This document shows positions 50,194 through 58,959 of a stretch of 64,000 nt of DNA, piece by piece. Every line of letters starts with the position of its first letter. Position 1 is the first letter of the stretch. The stretch spans positions 2,757,501 to 2,821,500 of the forward strand of contig NZ_CP019288.1 of the NCBI RefSeq assembly GCF_009901525.1, read 5' to 3'. A program made the translations under genes and the position numbers. This DNA is from Kordia antarctica (GTDB taxonomy: Bacteria; Bacteroidota; Bacteroidia; Flavobacteriales; Flavobacteriaceae). The notes beneath the pieces are model-generated. The model saw only the letters and a list, made by a program, of their open reading frames with translations, had not been told where the DNA came from and did not search any database.

Positions 50194-52296
50194 TTAGTAA
50201 AATACGCCTCTGTTATCTGTAATTTCAGATGCACTTTTTAATGCTTCAAATACAGCATTTTTAGCGTTTGCACTTCTTTGATTGCTTACGTTACTTCTTT
50301 CTGTTAAGTAACTGTCTTTTGCTGGCGCCAGCGTCTTCTCTACAACTTCAATCATGTATACACCAGTTTTTCCAGTAATTAAGCCAGAAGTTGCTCCTTT
50401 GTCTAATGCAAATGCAGCTCCAACTACTTTTCGCTCTTCACCTGCTCCAGGAATAATTGGCGCTACCATTGATAATGAAGTCGCTTGTTGTGCCGTTTTA
50501 CCATTTGCTGCTGCAAGTGCATCTAATGTAGTTGCTGAGTTGTTAGCTTTAATCATTTCAGCTTTTTTCTCGTTTCTTAGAATCGAAATTACTGTTCCTG
50601 ATGCTTCTTCTACTGATATTGTTCCTGCCGCATGTTTTGCAGTTATTTGTACGATGATGAATCCACTTCCTACTGGGAAACGTCTGATGTCACCAACTTT
50701 GGTATCTTCTTCAAATGTCCAACGTACAACTTGACGCTGTTCTTGCAAACCAGAGATTCCTGTATCCAATTCTTTCATTTTGAATACTGGATTTACTTTG
50801 TAGTTGTTTGTTGTTGCTACTTCTACAAATGCGTCATCAGATTTTCCTGCTTCAGATTCAAATTTTGAAGAAGTTGTAAATAAGTCATCTATTGTTTGAG
50901 CAGTTATTTCTACTTCTTTATTGATTGTTGCAAGTTTTACTACTTTTTGCTGATTTTTTTGTTCTTGAATTTCAATAACGTGGAATCCAAAAGGAGATTC
51001 TACAACGCCTATTGCGCCAACTTCTTTTTCGAATACGAAATCTTTGAATGTTGGTGTTAATCCTGTATTGCTATTAAACCAACCTAAATCTCCACCTTTA
51101 TCTTTAGAAGTGTCATCAGACATTACTTTTGCGATATCAGCAAATTTAGATTTGCTTCTTTTTATAATCGTTAAGATACTATCCGCTTGTTTTTTTGCTT
51201 GTTCTTTTGTTTTTGCTAAACTTGGGTCAGATCCTGCTGAACCTGCAAAACGAATCAAAATGTGTCTGCTTTTTACAGAATCTGGTAATTGTTTCGTTTC
51301 AACCAATTTAGAAATTTTGTATTGATTCCCAACTTTATAAGGTCCAAATACATCTCCAACTTCCATTCCCATTACATTTTCTGCAATTTCTGCAGGCAAT
51401 TGGCTTTTGTATGTAAACTTTACAACTTCGGTTGTTTCTGTGTTTTCATTTACGAATGCAGTAGCATCTTCAGCTTCTGCAAATCCTTCTTTGAAATTGT
51501 TCACAGTTTTTTTCACTTCGTCTTCGTCAGATTTTGAAGGCGTTTCTGGAAAGTATACATATTGAATGTCTCTTGATTCTTTTACTGCAAATCTTGATTT
51601 GTGATTGTCAATATATTTTTGAACATCACTTTTTCTGATTTCAACCAATGAATCTACAATTGAAGTATATGGAATTTGCACATATTTGAACGTTACTTTG
51701 TCGTTCTCTGCACGATATGCCAATTCACCTTCTTTCACGGTTGCTATTGAACCTGCTTGCACTAAATTATAATACAAAGCTTTTTTAGCTTCTCTAATTA
51801 CATACTGTTCTGTAGCGATCCAATTTTGATATTCAGCTTTTTTAGCATCATCATTATTTTTGGTAGCTTCAAGATTGTTGATATATTCTCTCAACTTTCC
51901 TTCAACAAAAACACCCGATTCATCTTTGAATTGTTCGCTGTTTATAATTTGAGGACTTGTAATAAGGATATTCCAGATTTGATCTTTTTCTATCGTAATC
52001 CCTAATTCGTCTAATTGTTGTGTAATTAGTACGTTTCGCACTTCTTCATCCCAAATAGTATTTGCTACTTGCATCGTAGTTTGACTACCTCTAGAAATTG
52101 CCATACCACGTTCTACTTGGTTTTGGAAGTTTCTTAAAGGAATACTCTCTCCGTTTACAGTTCCTATTTCGTTTGGTAATTTTTGTCCACTATCGTTGTT
52201 ATTAAATACATCCGAAATTACGAAAGCAAATAAAGCCAATCCAATGATTAGGATAAGGACTAATGTACGTTGTCTAATTTTTGCAAGAATTGCCAT
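50194..52296 (-). CDS. ppiD: PpiD-like membrane-anchored peptidyl-prolyl isomerase
   Basis: 700-residue periplasmic foldase anchored by one N-terminal helix (TLVLILIIGLALFAFVISDV). SurA_N-like chaperone part (~40-200), a parvulin-type rotamase domain (~345-450: SRHILIRFAGSAG, DKGGDLGWFNSNTGLTP, VESPFGFHVIEI) and a second, degenerate C-terminal domain. Assists newly exported outer-membrane proteins. Fits its neighbours in the envelope cluster (lptC, outer membrane protein). Confidence 0.93.
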   Translation of the reverse strand: MAILAKIRQRTLVLILIIGLALFAFVISDVFNNNDSGQKLPNEIGTVNGESIPLRNFQNQVERGMAISRGSQTTMQVANTIWDEEVRNVLITQQLDELGITIEKDQIWNILITSPQIINSEQFKDESGVFVEGKLREYINNLEATKNNDDAKKAEYQNWIATEQYVIREAKKALYYNLVQAGSIATVKEGELAYRAENDKVTFKYVQIPYTSIVDSLVEIRKSDVQKYIDNHKSRFAVKESRDIQYVYFPETPSKSDEDEVKKTVNNFKEGFAEAEDATAFVNENTETTEVVKFTYKSQLPAEIAENVMGMEVGDVFGPYKVGNQYKISKLVETKQLPDSVKSRHILIRFAGSAGSDPSLAKTKEQAKKQADSILTIIKRSKSKFADIAKVMSDDTSKDKGGDLGWFNSNTGLTPTFKDFVFEKEVGAIGVVESPFGFHVIEIQEQKNQQKVVKLATINKEVEITAQTIDDLFTTSSKFESEAGKSDDAFVEVATTNNYKVNPVFKMKELDTGISGLQEQRQVVRWTFEEDTKVGDIRRFPVGSGFIIVQITAKHAAGTISVEEASGTVISILRNEKKAEMIKANNSATTLDALAAANGKTAQQATSLSMVAPIIPGAGEERKVVGAAFALDKGATSGLITGKTGVYMIEVVEKTLAPAKDSYLTERSNVSNQRSANAKNAVFEALKSASEITDNRGVFY

Positions 52297-52393
52297 TTAT
52301 GTTCTAATTTTATGAAATTCAGTGGGCGAAAGTACAATTTCCTGTCAAATAATAAAAGAAGAACCACGTATTAATTCGTTTATTTTAGGGATT

Positions 52394-53668
52394 TTAATCT
52401 TCTGATAGAATTTCTAATTGAATCGTATCTATTTTTGTGTTAGAAACTTCAACAATTGTAAACTTTAAATTGTCAATGATAATAACCTCATCTTTTTCAG
52501 GAATTTCCTCCGTTACGCCTACTATTAAACCACCTAAAGTCTCGTAGTTTTCACTATTAATAAGGTTGAGTTTGTAGGTTTCATTGATATAATCTACTTC
52601 TAATCGCGCAGAAAATAAATATTCGTTTTCGCTAATGCGTTTTTCGAGTAATGCAGTCACATCATGTTCGTCTTCTATTTCTCCAAATAATTCTTCTACA
52701 ATGTCTTCTACGGTCACAATTCCGGAAGTTCCGCCATATTCATCCAACACAACTGCAATACTTTTATGCTTTTTTGTCAATACGTTTAATACGTCATTAG
52801 CCAACATTGCTTCTGGCACAAATACAACAGGTAATACAATGCTACGAATGGTTTTTGGTTTTTTGAAGAGTTCAAACGAATGTACATATCCGATAATATC
52901 GTCAATGTTCGTTTTGTAAACCAATACTTTAGAATATCCTGTTTCGGAGAAGAGTTTGGCTAAGCTTTTAGTAGTTTCTCGAAGTTCTATGGCAACGATT
53001 TCCGTTCTTGGAATCATTACTTCACGCGTTTTTACGGCGGAAAATTCAAGTGCATTTTGAAATATTTGAATTTCTGAGTCTATATCTTCATCTTGGTGTT
53101 TGGCTTCCATTTGCTCGGTAATATAATCACCAAGTTCTATTTTACTGAATTCCAATTGCACTTCATCTCCTTCTGTTTTGAAAAATTTTCGCAGCACAAC
53201 ATTCGAAATCCACATTACAAATTCTGAGATCACCCAAAATAGTTGATAGAAAATGTAAGCAGGCAATGCCAAAAACTTGAGCAGTTTGTTTGCGTATATC
53301 TGAAAGAATACTTTTGGCAAAAATTCTGCCGTAAATAATATTACCAACGTTGAAATGATGGTTTGAAAAAGCAATTCATAGTCGGACGTAATGTATTGAT
53401 TTAGCCAAGTTTCATGAACCCAATTTACGACCAATTCGCCCATAAAAAAACCATAGATTACTAATGCGACATTGTTTCCAACAAGCATTGTTGCAATGAA
53501 TTTAGAAGGCCTTAAGGTAAGTCGTTTTAAGATTTTAGCAAGAATTCCATCTTGCTTTTTCTCTAATTCGATGTGAATTTTGTTCGCGGAAACGTACGCA
53601 ATTTCCATTCCGGAGAAGAAAGCTGAAAACAGTAATGCCGTTATAATAATAAGCAACTGTGCGTCCAT
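52394..53668 (-). CDS. HlyC/CorC-family CNNM-CBS membrane protein
   Basis: 424 residues: N-terminal CNNM (DUF21) domain with three to four helices (FSAFFSGMEIAYVSANKIHI, ATMLVGNNVALVIYGFF), a CBS pair (VKTREVMIPRTEIVAIEL, SIAVVLDEYGGTSGIVTVED) and a CorC_HlyC C-terminal domain (ETLGGLIVGVTEEIPEKDEV). Members are linked to Mg2+/Co2+ efflux or resistance. The related gliding protein GldE has a similar layout, but the context here (no gldD) argues against it. Its start touches the stop of the small gene at 53669. Confidence 0.92.
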   Translation of the reverse strand: MDAQLLIIITALLFSAFFSGMEIAYVSANKIHIELEKKQDGILAKILKRLTLRPSKFIATMLVGNNVALVIYGFFMGELVVNWVHETWLNQYITSDYELLFQTIISTLVILFTAEFLPKVFFQIYANKLLKFLALPAYIFYQLFWVISEFVMWISNVVLRKFFKTEGDEVQLEFSKIELGDYITEQMEAKHQDEDIDSEIQIFQNALEFSAVKTREVMIPRTEIVAIELRETTKSLAKLFSETGYSKVLVYKTNIDDIIGYVHSFELFKKPKTIRSIVLPVVFVPEAMLANDVLNVLTKKHKSIAVVLDEYGGTSGIVTVEDIVEELFGEIEDEHDVTALLEKRISENEYLFSARLEVDYINETYKLNLINSENYETLGGLIVGVTEEIPEKDEVIIIDNLKFTIVEVSNTKIDTIQLEILSED

Positions 53669-53860
53669 TTATTCTTGTTTTTTTCGCTCTTCAAATTTTT
53701 TACCGTAATGTCTTCTAAAGAAAAACATAAATAGTGAAACTACGGCAAACCCGATAAATATGTAAGATTCTGTCCCATCATTCCACAATTCTATTATTTT
53801 ATAAATAGATAATGCAGCTATAATGAGGTATACGTATTGTGTATAGCTTAAAATTTTCAC
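53669..53860 (-). CDS. Small two-helix membrane protein (63 aa)
   Basis: Unrecognised; starts at a GTG (53860). Two helices (TQYVYLIIAALSIYKIIELW and YIFIGFAVVSLFMFFFR) and a basic tail (HYGKKFEERKKQE). Directly abuts the CorC-type gene with no gap and lies 31 bases after lptC, so it belongs to the same transcript. Frequently present at this place in related genomes by my recollection; function unknown. Confidence 0.65.
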   Translation of the reverse strand: MKILSYTQYVYLIIAALSIYKIIELWNDGTESYIFIGFAVVSLFMFFFRRHYGKKFEERKKQE

Positions 53861-53891
53861 AGCTTTTGATTTTGTTAGTTTGTGTTACTTT

Positions 53892-54464
53892 TTATTTGTC
53901 TTTTTCCTCAATTGGAATTGTACTGTCATAGATTTCATGTGCATCTATTATGGTCAAATTCTTATTGAAATCGATTCCGTTGGTTCCTTGTAATAATACG
54001 CCGTGTTCGTTACTCCACTTGAATTCTCTTTCAGTAAAAATCCATTCTTTGTCTTGATCCCAATACAATTGTGGCGCTTCTAAGACGTTTCCGTCATGCG
54101 TGGTTAATACCACATTTCCTTGTAAATCTACTAATCTTGTGTCACTATACAAAATTGCATAGTCTGAAGTTACAACACTTTTGTTATTATTCTCGTCAAA
54201 AAAGTTTAAAATTATTCCATTTGGAAATTCCATGAATGGAAATTTTTGATTCGAAAAATCTTTATTGTAAGGACTTCTAAGCGTAGATTTTACTTTTCCA
54301 GAGTCCGTATATACTAAAAACATATTTTCAGCTTCACCAACAGGAAAACGCTTTGTATATGAAAGCTTTTGGATTTCACTATAGTTGTCCTGACATGAAA
54401 AAATCATTGTCACAGCAAACGCTATGACAATGATTTGTAAAATATGTTTTGTATGTTGTTTCAT
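53892..54464 (-). CDS. lptC: LPS export protein LptC
   Basis: Periplasmic bridge part of the Lpt system moving LPS from LptB2FG to LptA. 190 residues from the ATG at 54464; the longer frame to 54497 runs into the preceding gene and lacks a signal. Signal/lipoprotein-like start (HILQIIVIAFAVTMIFSCQD) and the LptC beta fold (TDSGKVKSTLRSPYNKDF, NGIILNFFDENNNKSVVTSD, LVDLQGNVVLTTHDGNVLEA, LYWDQDKEWIFTEREFKW). The Cys in FSCQ suggests a lipoprotein anchor in place of a helix. Confidence 0.9.
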   Translation of the reverse strand: MKQHTKHILQIIVIAFAVTMIFSCQDNYSEIQKLSYTKRFPVGEAENMFLVYTDSGKVKSTLRSPYNKDFSNQKFPFMEFPNGIILNFFDENNNKSVVTSDYAILYSDTRLVDLQGNVVLTTHDGNVLEAPQLYWDQDKEWIFTEREFKWSNEHGVLLQGTNGIDFNKNLTIIDAHEIYDSTIPIEEKDK

Positions 54465-54465
54465 T

Positions 54466-55848
54466 TTATAAACTTGGAACTCGAACGCTTCCACCAATCC
54501 AACAGTTCAATGGAATTGATTCTCCTCCTTTGTATCCTTTAGTAAAGATTTGAGACTTGCTTGGCGCAGATTGCATGTACGAACTTACCGTTCTGTTTGC
54601 AATACTACTTAATGATGGATCAACTTGTCCAGCTTTTCTTGCCATTTCAGCAGCTTTCCAATAACCAGCTCTTTTTGTGAACTCATCATTTCCACATTGG
54701 TTTACACTTGAAGCGTATAGTTGTGCAATTTTTAAGTACGCACTTCCTAATGATGGATTGTTTTGAACAGCTTCTAAATAATATTGTCTTGCTTTTGATT
54801 TCTGACCACTTTTCTTAGCCTTGTCAGCAATTTTATATAGTAACTTTCCTTTTCTAATAGGATCAGTTTCCATACTCAAAGATAATTTTAAGTACTCATC
54901 AGCTTTCGCTGTATTTCCTTTTTTTGCATAGATTCCAGACAAGTATCTTTTAGAGTTTGCAGATGGCTCTAAAGCATCAACTGCTTCTACTAATTCTACG
55001 AATAATGGATCTTCATCACATCCTTTAGAATCTAATCTTCCTGCTGCTCTTTTTAACCAAAGTGAATTGTTTCTATTTTGGTCAAAGTTTTTTCTAAATA
55101 ATGGAATTAAGGTTTCACAAGTAGATTCTCTTTCTATTAAAGATTCCATATTTCCTGAGAAGATGGCAATTGCGTTTATGTTTGTATCTGCAATTCTTTC
55201 ACTTCTTTTTTCTTTAGAAGATAATTCTTCACCAGCATCTATTTTCTTGATGATTTCATTTTTCGTAATAGCCAATCTTTCACTTTCAGATTCAAACTTT
55301 TCAGTTAATTCTTCGTACTTCTCAATTAAGTTTTCCAATTGTATTCCTTTGTTTCCTGATTTATACATATTATAGTATAATTCAAAATACAAGTATAATG
55401 ATTTTGGATTATTGAAGTTTACTAAGTCTGTTTTGAAAGCTTTATCAAATACATCATATTGTTCTTTTTCAGAACCAATTTTGTATTCAATCATTAAGTT
55501 TCCAATATCAGATAAGATATCACCGTCTTTCGTTTTGTCAGGAACATTTGCCAATCTATCTTTATATAATTGGATTAATTCTTGAGCTTCTGCTTTTTTT
55601 GCAGCTTCTGTAGTTGCGTTTTTTATGTTGTCTTTATAGATTCTTTCTCCATATGCATAAATTGCGGAGTTAATCGTTGGACAATTCTTTCTCAATTCAG
55701 CAAGTTGTGGTGCTGCATCTTTATAATTTTTCGCCTTTACATTTTCTGCAAATAAAGACAATTTTGTTTGACAGTCTTGAGCATTTAAAGTTGTGAAACT
55801 CGTCATTGCAAACAATCCAGCAATAAATAATGTAATTGTATTCTTCAT
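54466..55848 (-). CDS. Exported TPR protein
   Basis: 460-residue periplasmic protein with signal peptide (LFIAGLFAMTSFTTLNAQDC) and helical TPR-like repeats, clearest at ~300-400 (RYLSGIYAKKGNTAKADEYL, LYKIADKAKKSGQKSKARQY, YLKIAQLYASSVNQCGNDEF). Four to six Cys are spread through it. It lies one base from lptC and 19 bases behind the outer membrane protein gene; its fixed place in the cluster points to envelope assembly, but no specific partner is known. Confidence 0.85.
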   Translation of the reverse strand: MKNTITLFIAGLFAMTSFTTLNAQDCQTKLSLFAENVKAKNYKDAAPQLAELRKNCPTINSAIYAYGERIYKDNIKNATTEAAKKAEAQELIQLYKDRLANVPDKTKDGDILSDIGNLMIEYKIGSEKEQYDVFDKAFKTDLVNFNNPKSLYLYFELYYNMYKSGNKGIQLENLIEKYEELTEKFESESERLAITKNEIIKKIDAGEELSSKEKRSERIADTNINAIAIFSGNMESLIERESTCETLIPLFRKNFDQNRNNSLWLKRAAGRLDSKGCDEDPLFVELVEAVDALEPSANSKRYLSGIYAKKGNTAKADEYLKLSLSMETDPIRKGKLLYKIADKAKKSGQKSKARQYYLEAVQNNPSLGSAYLKIAQLYASSVNQCGNDEFTKRAGYWKAAEMARKAGQVDPSLSSIANRTVSSYMQSAPSKSQIFTKGYKGGESIPLNCWIGGSVRVPSL

Positions 55849-55867
55849 GTCTTTAGTATTTTATTGT

Positions 55868-57181
55868 TTAATTATATTTTCTTTTAATAAACCATTTATC
55901 ATTCAGTGATAAACTTAAGTGGAAGTTTGCATAATTTTCTTTGATCAGTCCTGAGTCAGTAGTTCCTCTTTTTCCGAACTCAAAACCAACATTCAAATTT
56001 GATAATGATCGTCCCACAGGTAATCCTAGTCCAAAAGATATGCCAAAGTCGTTTATGTTTTCGTTACGCACCATTATTCCTGAGTCTTCATATCGAATTC
56101 CTGCTCTATATGTAACTCGTTCCCAATAACTTGTGAAAGAATTGTATTTTGGAATATAAAATCCTCCAATTGCTAATTTTGATCCGTTATCGTAGTTTAC
56201 GTTTTCAATAGTTGTGAAATCATTTCCGAAATCACTATTATGTAGCAGCGTATATTCTAATCCTGCAAACCACTTGTTTTTTTGCCCTAGTCCAGCTCCA
56301 AAAGCTAATTTTGTTGGAAGTGCAAGTTCTGTTTTTCTTTTATCTCCTAATTCAATCTCGTCTATTTGTCCTGAGCTAATAATTGCGCCGCCAGTTCCAG
56401 AAATGTTTAATGCTGATAATTGACGTGAGTTTGTTGAATTAATATTAGATTTTGGCGAAAACGTAAGTGATGTTGTCAACGATAGTTTTTCGTTAAATTT
56501 TGTTTTGTAGTAAGCACCTAAGTTAAAACTAAGTCCGCTAAGTTTAGATTCATCATTAGAACGTGTTCCATAATTTAATGTTCTTACAAACTGACCTTCG
56601 TCATTTAATTCACCTAAAAATTCTGTGTTTTGATTTTTAATGTTACCAAAGTTGTAGTTTGCTGTGGCTCCAAGAGAGAATTTTTTGGTTATTTTATATC
56701 CTAATGATAGGAATACGGAGTTCAATCCGCCTTCTCCTTCGTATTGTGCAAATTTGTTTGGCGCAGAAGCAATTCCTGTCTCGCCAATTCCTTCAAAATT
56801 ATATCCTACCGAACTGAAAGGCAACACTCCAAACCCAATACCCATTTTTTTAGAAATTGGAAATCCTATCGCTAAATAGTCTAAAGCAGACGACGAACCT
56901 TTGTCAGTTCCTGCTGAACTTTTCAACTTTAGTTGGCTATAACTTGCTCCAAGCGTATACGTTGTGAATTTTAAATTTCCAAACGCCGCTGGATTCTGTA
57001 GGTTTAAATGAATACTATCTGAATAGACACTCATTCCTGCCATACTTCGGTTTTCTGATGTTCCTTTGAACTTCAAGTCTCCAATTCCTAAGAACGAATA
57101 CGGGGAAGATGTTCCTTGCTGTGCAATACTTATTTGACAGAAAAACAACAAAATTGATACTCCTAAAAACTTTCTAATCAT
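55868..57181 (-). CDS. Outer membrane beta-barrel protein (FadL-like type)
   Basis: 437 residues with signal peptide (FLGVSILLFFCQISIAQQ). The start of the mature part (TSSPYSFLGIGDLKFKGTSE) followed by alternating amphipathic strands (FSLGATANYNFGNIKNQNTE, LSLTTSLTFSPKSN, RAGIRYEDSGIMV) and a final aromatic-ending strand (FHLSLSLNDKWFIKRKYN) shows a barrel of about 14 strands. It resembles the FadL-like 'hydrophobic compound' porins of Bacteroidota, without certain substrate. Overlaps coaX by 8 bases. Confidence 0.85.
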   Translation of the reverse strand: MIRKFLGVSILLFFCQISIAQQGTSSPYSFLGIGDLKFKGTSENRSMAGMSVYSDSIHLNLQNPAAFGNLKFTTYTLGASYSQLKLKSSAGTDKGSSSALDYLAIGFPISKKMGIGFGVLPFSSVGYNFEGIGETGIASAPNKFAQYEGEGGLNSVFLSLGYKITKKFSLGATANYNFGNIKNQNTEFLGELNDEGQFVRTLNYGTRSNDESKLSGLSFNLGAYYKTKFNEKLSLTTSLTFSPKSNINSTNSRQLSALNISGTGGAIISSGQIDEIELGDKRKTELALPTKLAFGAGLGQKNKWFAGLEYTLLHNSDFGNDFTTIENVNYDNGSKLAIGGFYIPKYNSFTSYWERVTYRAGIRYEDSGIMVRNENINDFGISFGLGLPVGRSLSNLNVGFEFGKRGTTDSGLIKENYANFHLSLSLNDKWFIKRKYN

Positions 57182-57911
57182 TATATCTATTATATTCTAA
57201 AATATTATTCAATCCTTCTAACAAGAATTTCGAATTGGCAAATATGGTATTTTTTAACCTTTTAGCCAAGAAATTAGTGTCGCCGCCTGTTAAAATAACT
57301 GTTAAATGTGCAAATTGTCCTTTATATCGCTCAATTACGCCATCAATTTCGGTAATTACACCTAAAGTTACTCCGGAGTGAATTGCATTTTCAGTTGAGT
57401 TTCCAATGTAATTTTCCGGCATTTTTGGTTCCAATAAGGGAAGATTTGCCGTTAAAAGGTTCAAAGTTTTGTATCTAAGTTGTATTCCTGGCGAAATTGC
57501 GCCACCTAAATATGTTTCGTCGCTGGTTTTAAAATCGTATGTAATGCAAGTTCCTGCATCAATGACAAGCACATTGGTTTTTGGATATTGTGTTACCGCG
57601 GCAACAACTAATGCAATACGATCTACACCTAAAGTTTCTGGCGTAGCATACTTATTCTCAAAAGGCACGTTGGTTTCATGCGTAAGCTTCCTAACTTTTA
57701 TTGCTAAGTTTTCTAAAAATTGTTGTGTATCATCAGACAGCTTTGTTACTGAAGAAGTGATGATTTGATCAATTTCTGGGAACGTTTCCAAACTTTTTTT
57801 AATTTTTTTTTGAAATACTTCTTTCTTGAAGCTTTCATGAGACAGCATTTTATCTCCCTGAAAAACAGCAACTTTTACATATGTATTTCCTGCATCTACA
57901 ATTAAATTCAT
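57174..57911 (-). CDS. coaX: Type III pantothenate kinase
   Basis: First step of coenzyme A synthesis. 245 residues from the ATG at 57911 (the frame upstream to 57956 has no family match). ASKHA-fold motifs: MNLIVDAGNTYVKVAVF at the start, ETLGVDRIALVVAAV (~95), VLVIDAGTCITYDF (~120), YLGGAISPGIQLRYKTL (~140) and VILTGGDTNFLAKRL (~215). It heads the minus-strand cluster coaX-OMP-TPR-lptC. Confidence 0.96.
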   Translation of the reverse strand: MNLIVDAGNTYVKVAVFQGDKMLSHESFKKEVFQKKIKKSLETFPEIDQIITSSVTKLSDDTQQFLENLAIKVRKLTHETNVPFENKYATPETLGVDRIALVVAAVTQYPKTNVLVIDAGTCITYDFKTSDETYLGGAISPGIQLRYKTLNLLTANLPLLEPKMPENYIGNSTENAIHSGVTLGVITEIDGVIERYKGQFAHLTVILTGGDTNFLAKRLKNTIFANSKFLLEGLNNILEYNRYND

Positions 57912-57963
57912 ACTATATTTTAAACATTGCAAAAGTAAGAAACGTTTTTTTTGCAAAATAGTT

Positions 57964-57992
57964 TTGTGAAGTTTAAAAAACGCTTATATTTG
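57964..57992 (+). promoter_or_regulatory. tRNA-Phe promoter
   Basis: TTG at 57964-57966 and TATATTTG at 57985-57992 with an 18-base spacer match the Bacteroidota housekeeping consensus; the tRNA starts 18 bases further on. Confidence 0.7.
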
Positions 57993-58009
57993 CATCCGCA
58001 TTTGGCAAT

Positions 58010-58082
58010 GGTGCCTTAGCTCAGTTGGTAGAGCAAAGGACTGAAAATCCTTGTGTCCCTGGTTCGATTCCTGGAGGCACCA
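58010..58082 (+). tRNA. tRNA-Phe (anticodon GAA)
   Basis: 73-nt cloverleaf: acceptor GGTGCCT pairs with AGGCACC at the end, D arm around AGCTCAGTTGGTAGAGC, anticodon stem AAGGA/TCCTT with loop CTGAAAA giving anticodon GAA, T arm CCCTGGTTCGATTCCTGG, discriminator base A. CCA is not encoded. A promoter lies directly upstream and a terminator at 58096. Confidence 0.97.
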
Positions 58083-58095
58083 CTAAAAAAATGTT

Positions 58096-58132
58096 AACCC
58101 TTGATAGACACTGTCTTTTCAAGGGTTTTTTG
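58096..58132 (+). terminator. Terminator after tRNA-Phe
   Basis: AACCCTTGA (58096-58104) pairs with TCAAGGGTT (58119-58127), 14-base loop, followed by a T-run. Confidence 0.8.
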
Positions 58133-58181
58133 TTTTGTAGTTTTTTTTTAGAAAAGTTATTTTAAAGAAGTTCAATCTATT

Positions 58182-58934
58182 TCAAAAGAAACTTCCAATA
58201 AGTGCTAAAAATTCTTCTTTTTTATCTCTGGCAATAGGAATCGTTTTATTATTGTCTAAAACTACATGCAAACCATCTTTTTTTACAACTTCACTCATGA
58301 ATTTCAGATTGATTAAATAGGAACGATGCGTTCGATAAAAAATAGGCTTATCTTCTAATTGTTGCGCAAAATACTTGAGTGTTTTACTTATAAGTCGCGG
58401 TTTGCTGTTTTTTAAATATACTTTCGTATACACGCCATCTGCTTCAAAAAATATGATATCATCATACGAAACAAACATAATTCCTTTTGGAACTTCAAGC
58501 GCAATTTTGTTTAAGGAAATCTGATTGAATATTTTTTCAATTCCATTCAATTTTTCGACAATATTGTTCTTTTTAATAGCGGTTTGCGCTTTTGAAACTG
58601 CATTTTTTAATTCCGCATCATCAATTGGTTTTAATAAATAATCAATAGCTTCAATTTTAAAAGCTTCAATTGCATATTTGTTGTATGCAGTTGTAAAAAT
58701 AATTTGAAATGTGATGTTTTCTTTTTTGAAGAAATGCAGTATTTCCAATCCTGAATATTCAGGCATTTCAATGTCTAGAAATACAATATCTGGTTTACAT
58801 CTTTTAATAATTTCTACGCCTGATAGTAAATCAGCAGCTTCTTGAATTTCCGTAATTTCCGGACATTCTTCTACCAATAACGTTCGCAATACGTTTCTTG
58901 CCTTCTTTTCATCATCAATCAATATAGCTTTCAT
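58182..58934 (-). CDS. LytTR-family response regulator
   Basis: 250-residue two-component regulator. Receiver domain (~1-120) with acidic pocket KAILIDDEKKARNVLRTLL, phosphorylated Asp in CKPDIVFLDIEMPEYSG (~54), Thr in QIIFTTAYNKYAIEAF and Lys in IDYLLKPIDDAELK. C-terminal LytTR DNA-binding domain (~145-245; DDIIFFEADGVYTKVYLKN, KPIFYRTHRSYLINLKFM). It is 25 bases downstream of the histidine kinase, clearly its partner. Gene targets unknown; the adjacent secreted protein at 61153 is a candidate. Confidence 0.95.
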   Translation of the reverse strand: MKAILIDDEKKARNVLRTLLVEECPEITEIQEAADLLSGVEIIKRCKPDIVFLDIEMPEYSGLEILHFFKKENITFQIIFTTAYNKYAIEAFKIEAIDYLLKPIDDAELKNAVSKAQTAIKKNNIVEKLNGIEKIFNQISLNKIALEVPKGIMFVSYDDIIFFEADGVYTKVYLKNSKPRLISKTLKYFAQQLEDKPIFYRTHRSYLINLKFMSEVVKKDGLHVVLDNNKTIPIARDKKEEFLALIGSFF

Positions 58935-58959
58935 ACGTGTTTTCTTTTATTTCTAGAAA

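Noticed and set aside
52394..53668. Gliding protein GldE
   Set aside because: Same domain layout, but the neighbours (lptC, PpiD-like, coaX) are not the gld genes expected next to gldE, so only the family-level name is given.
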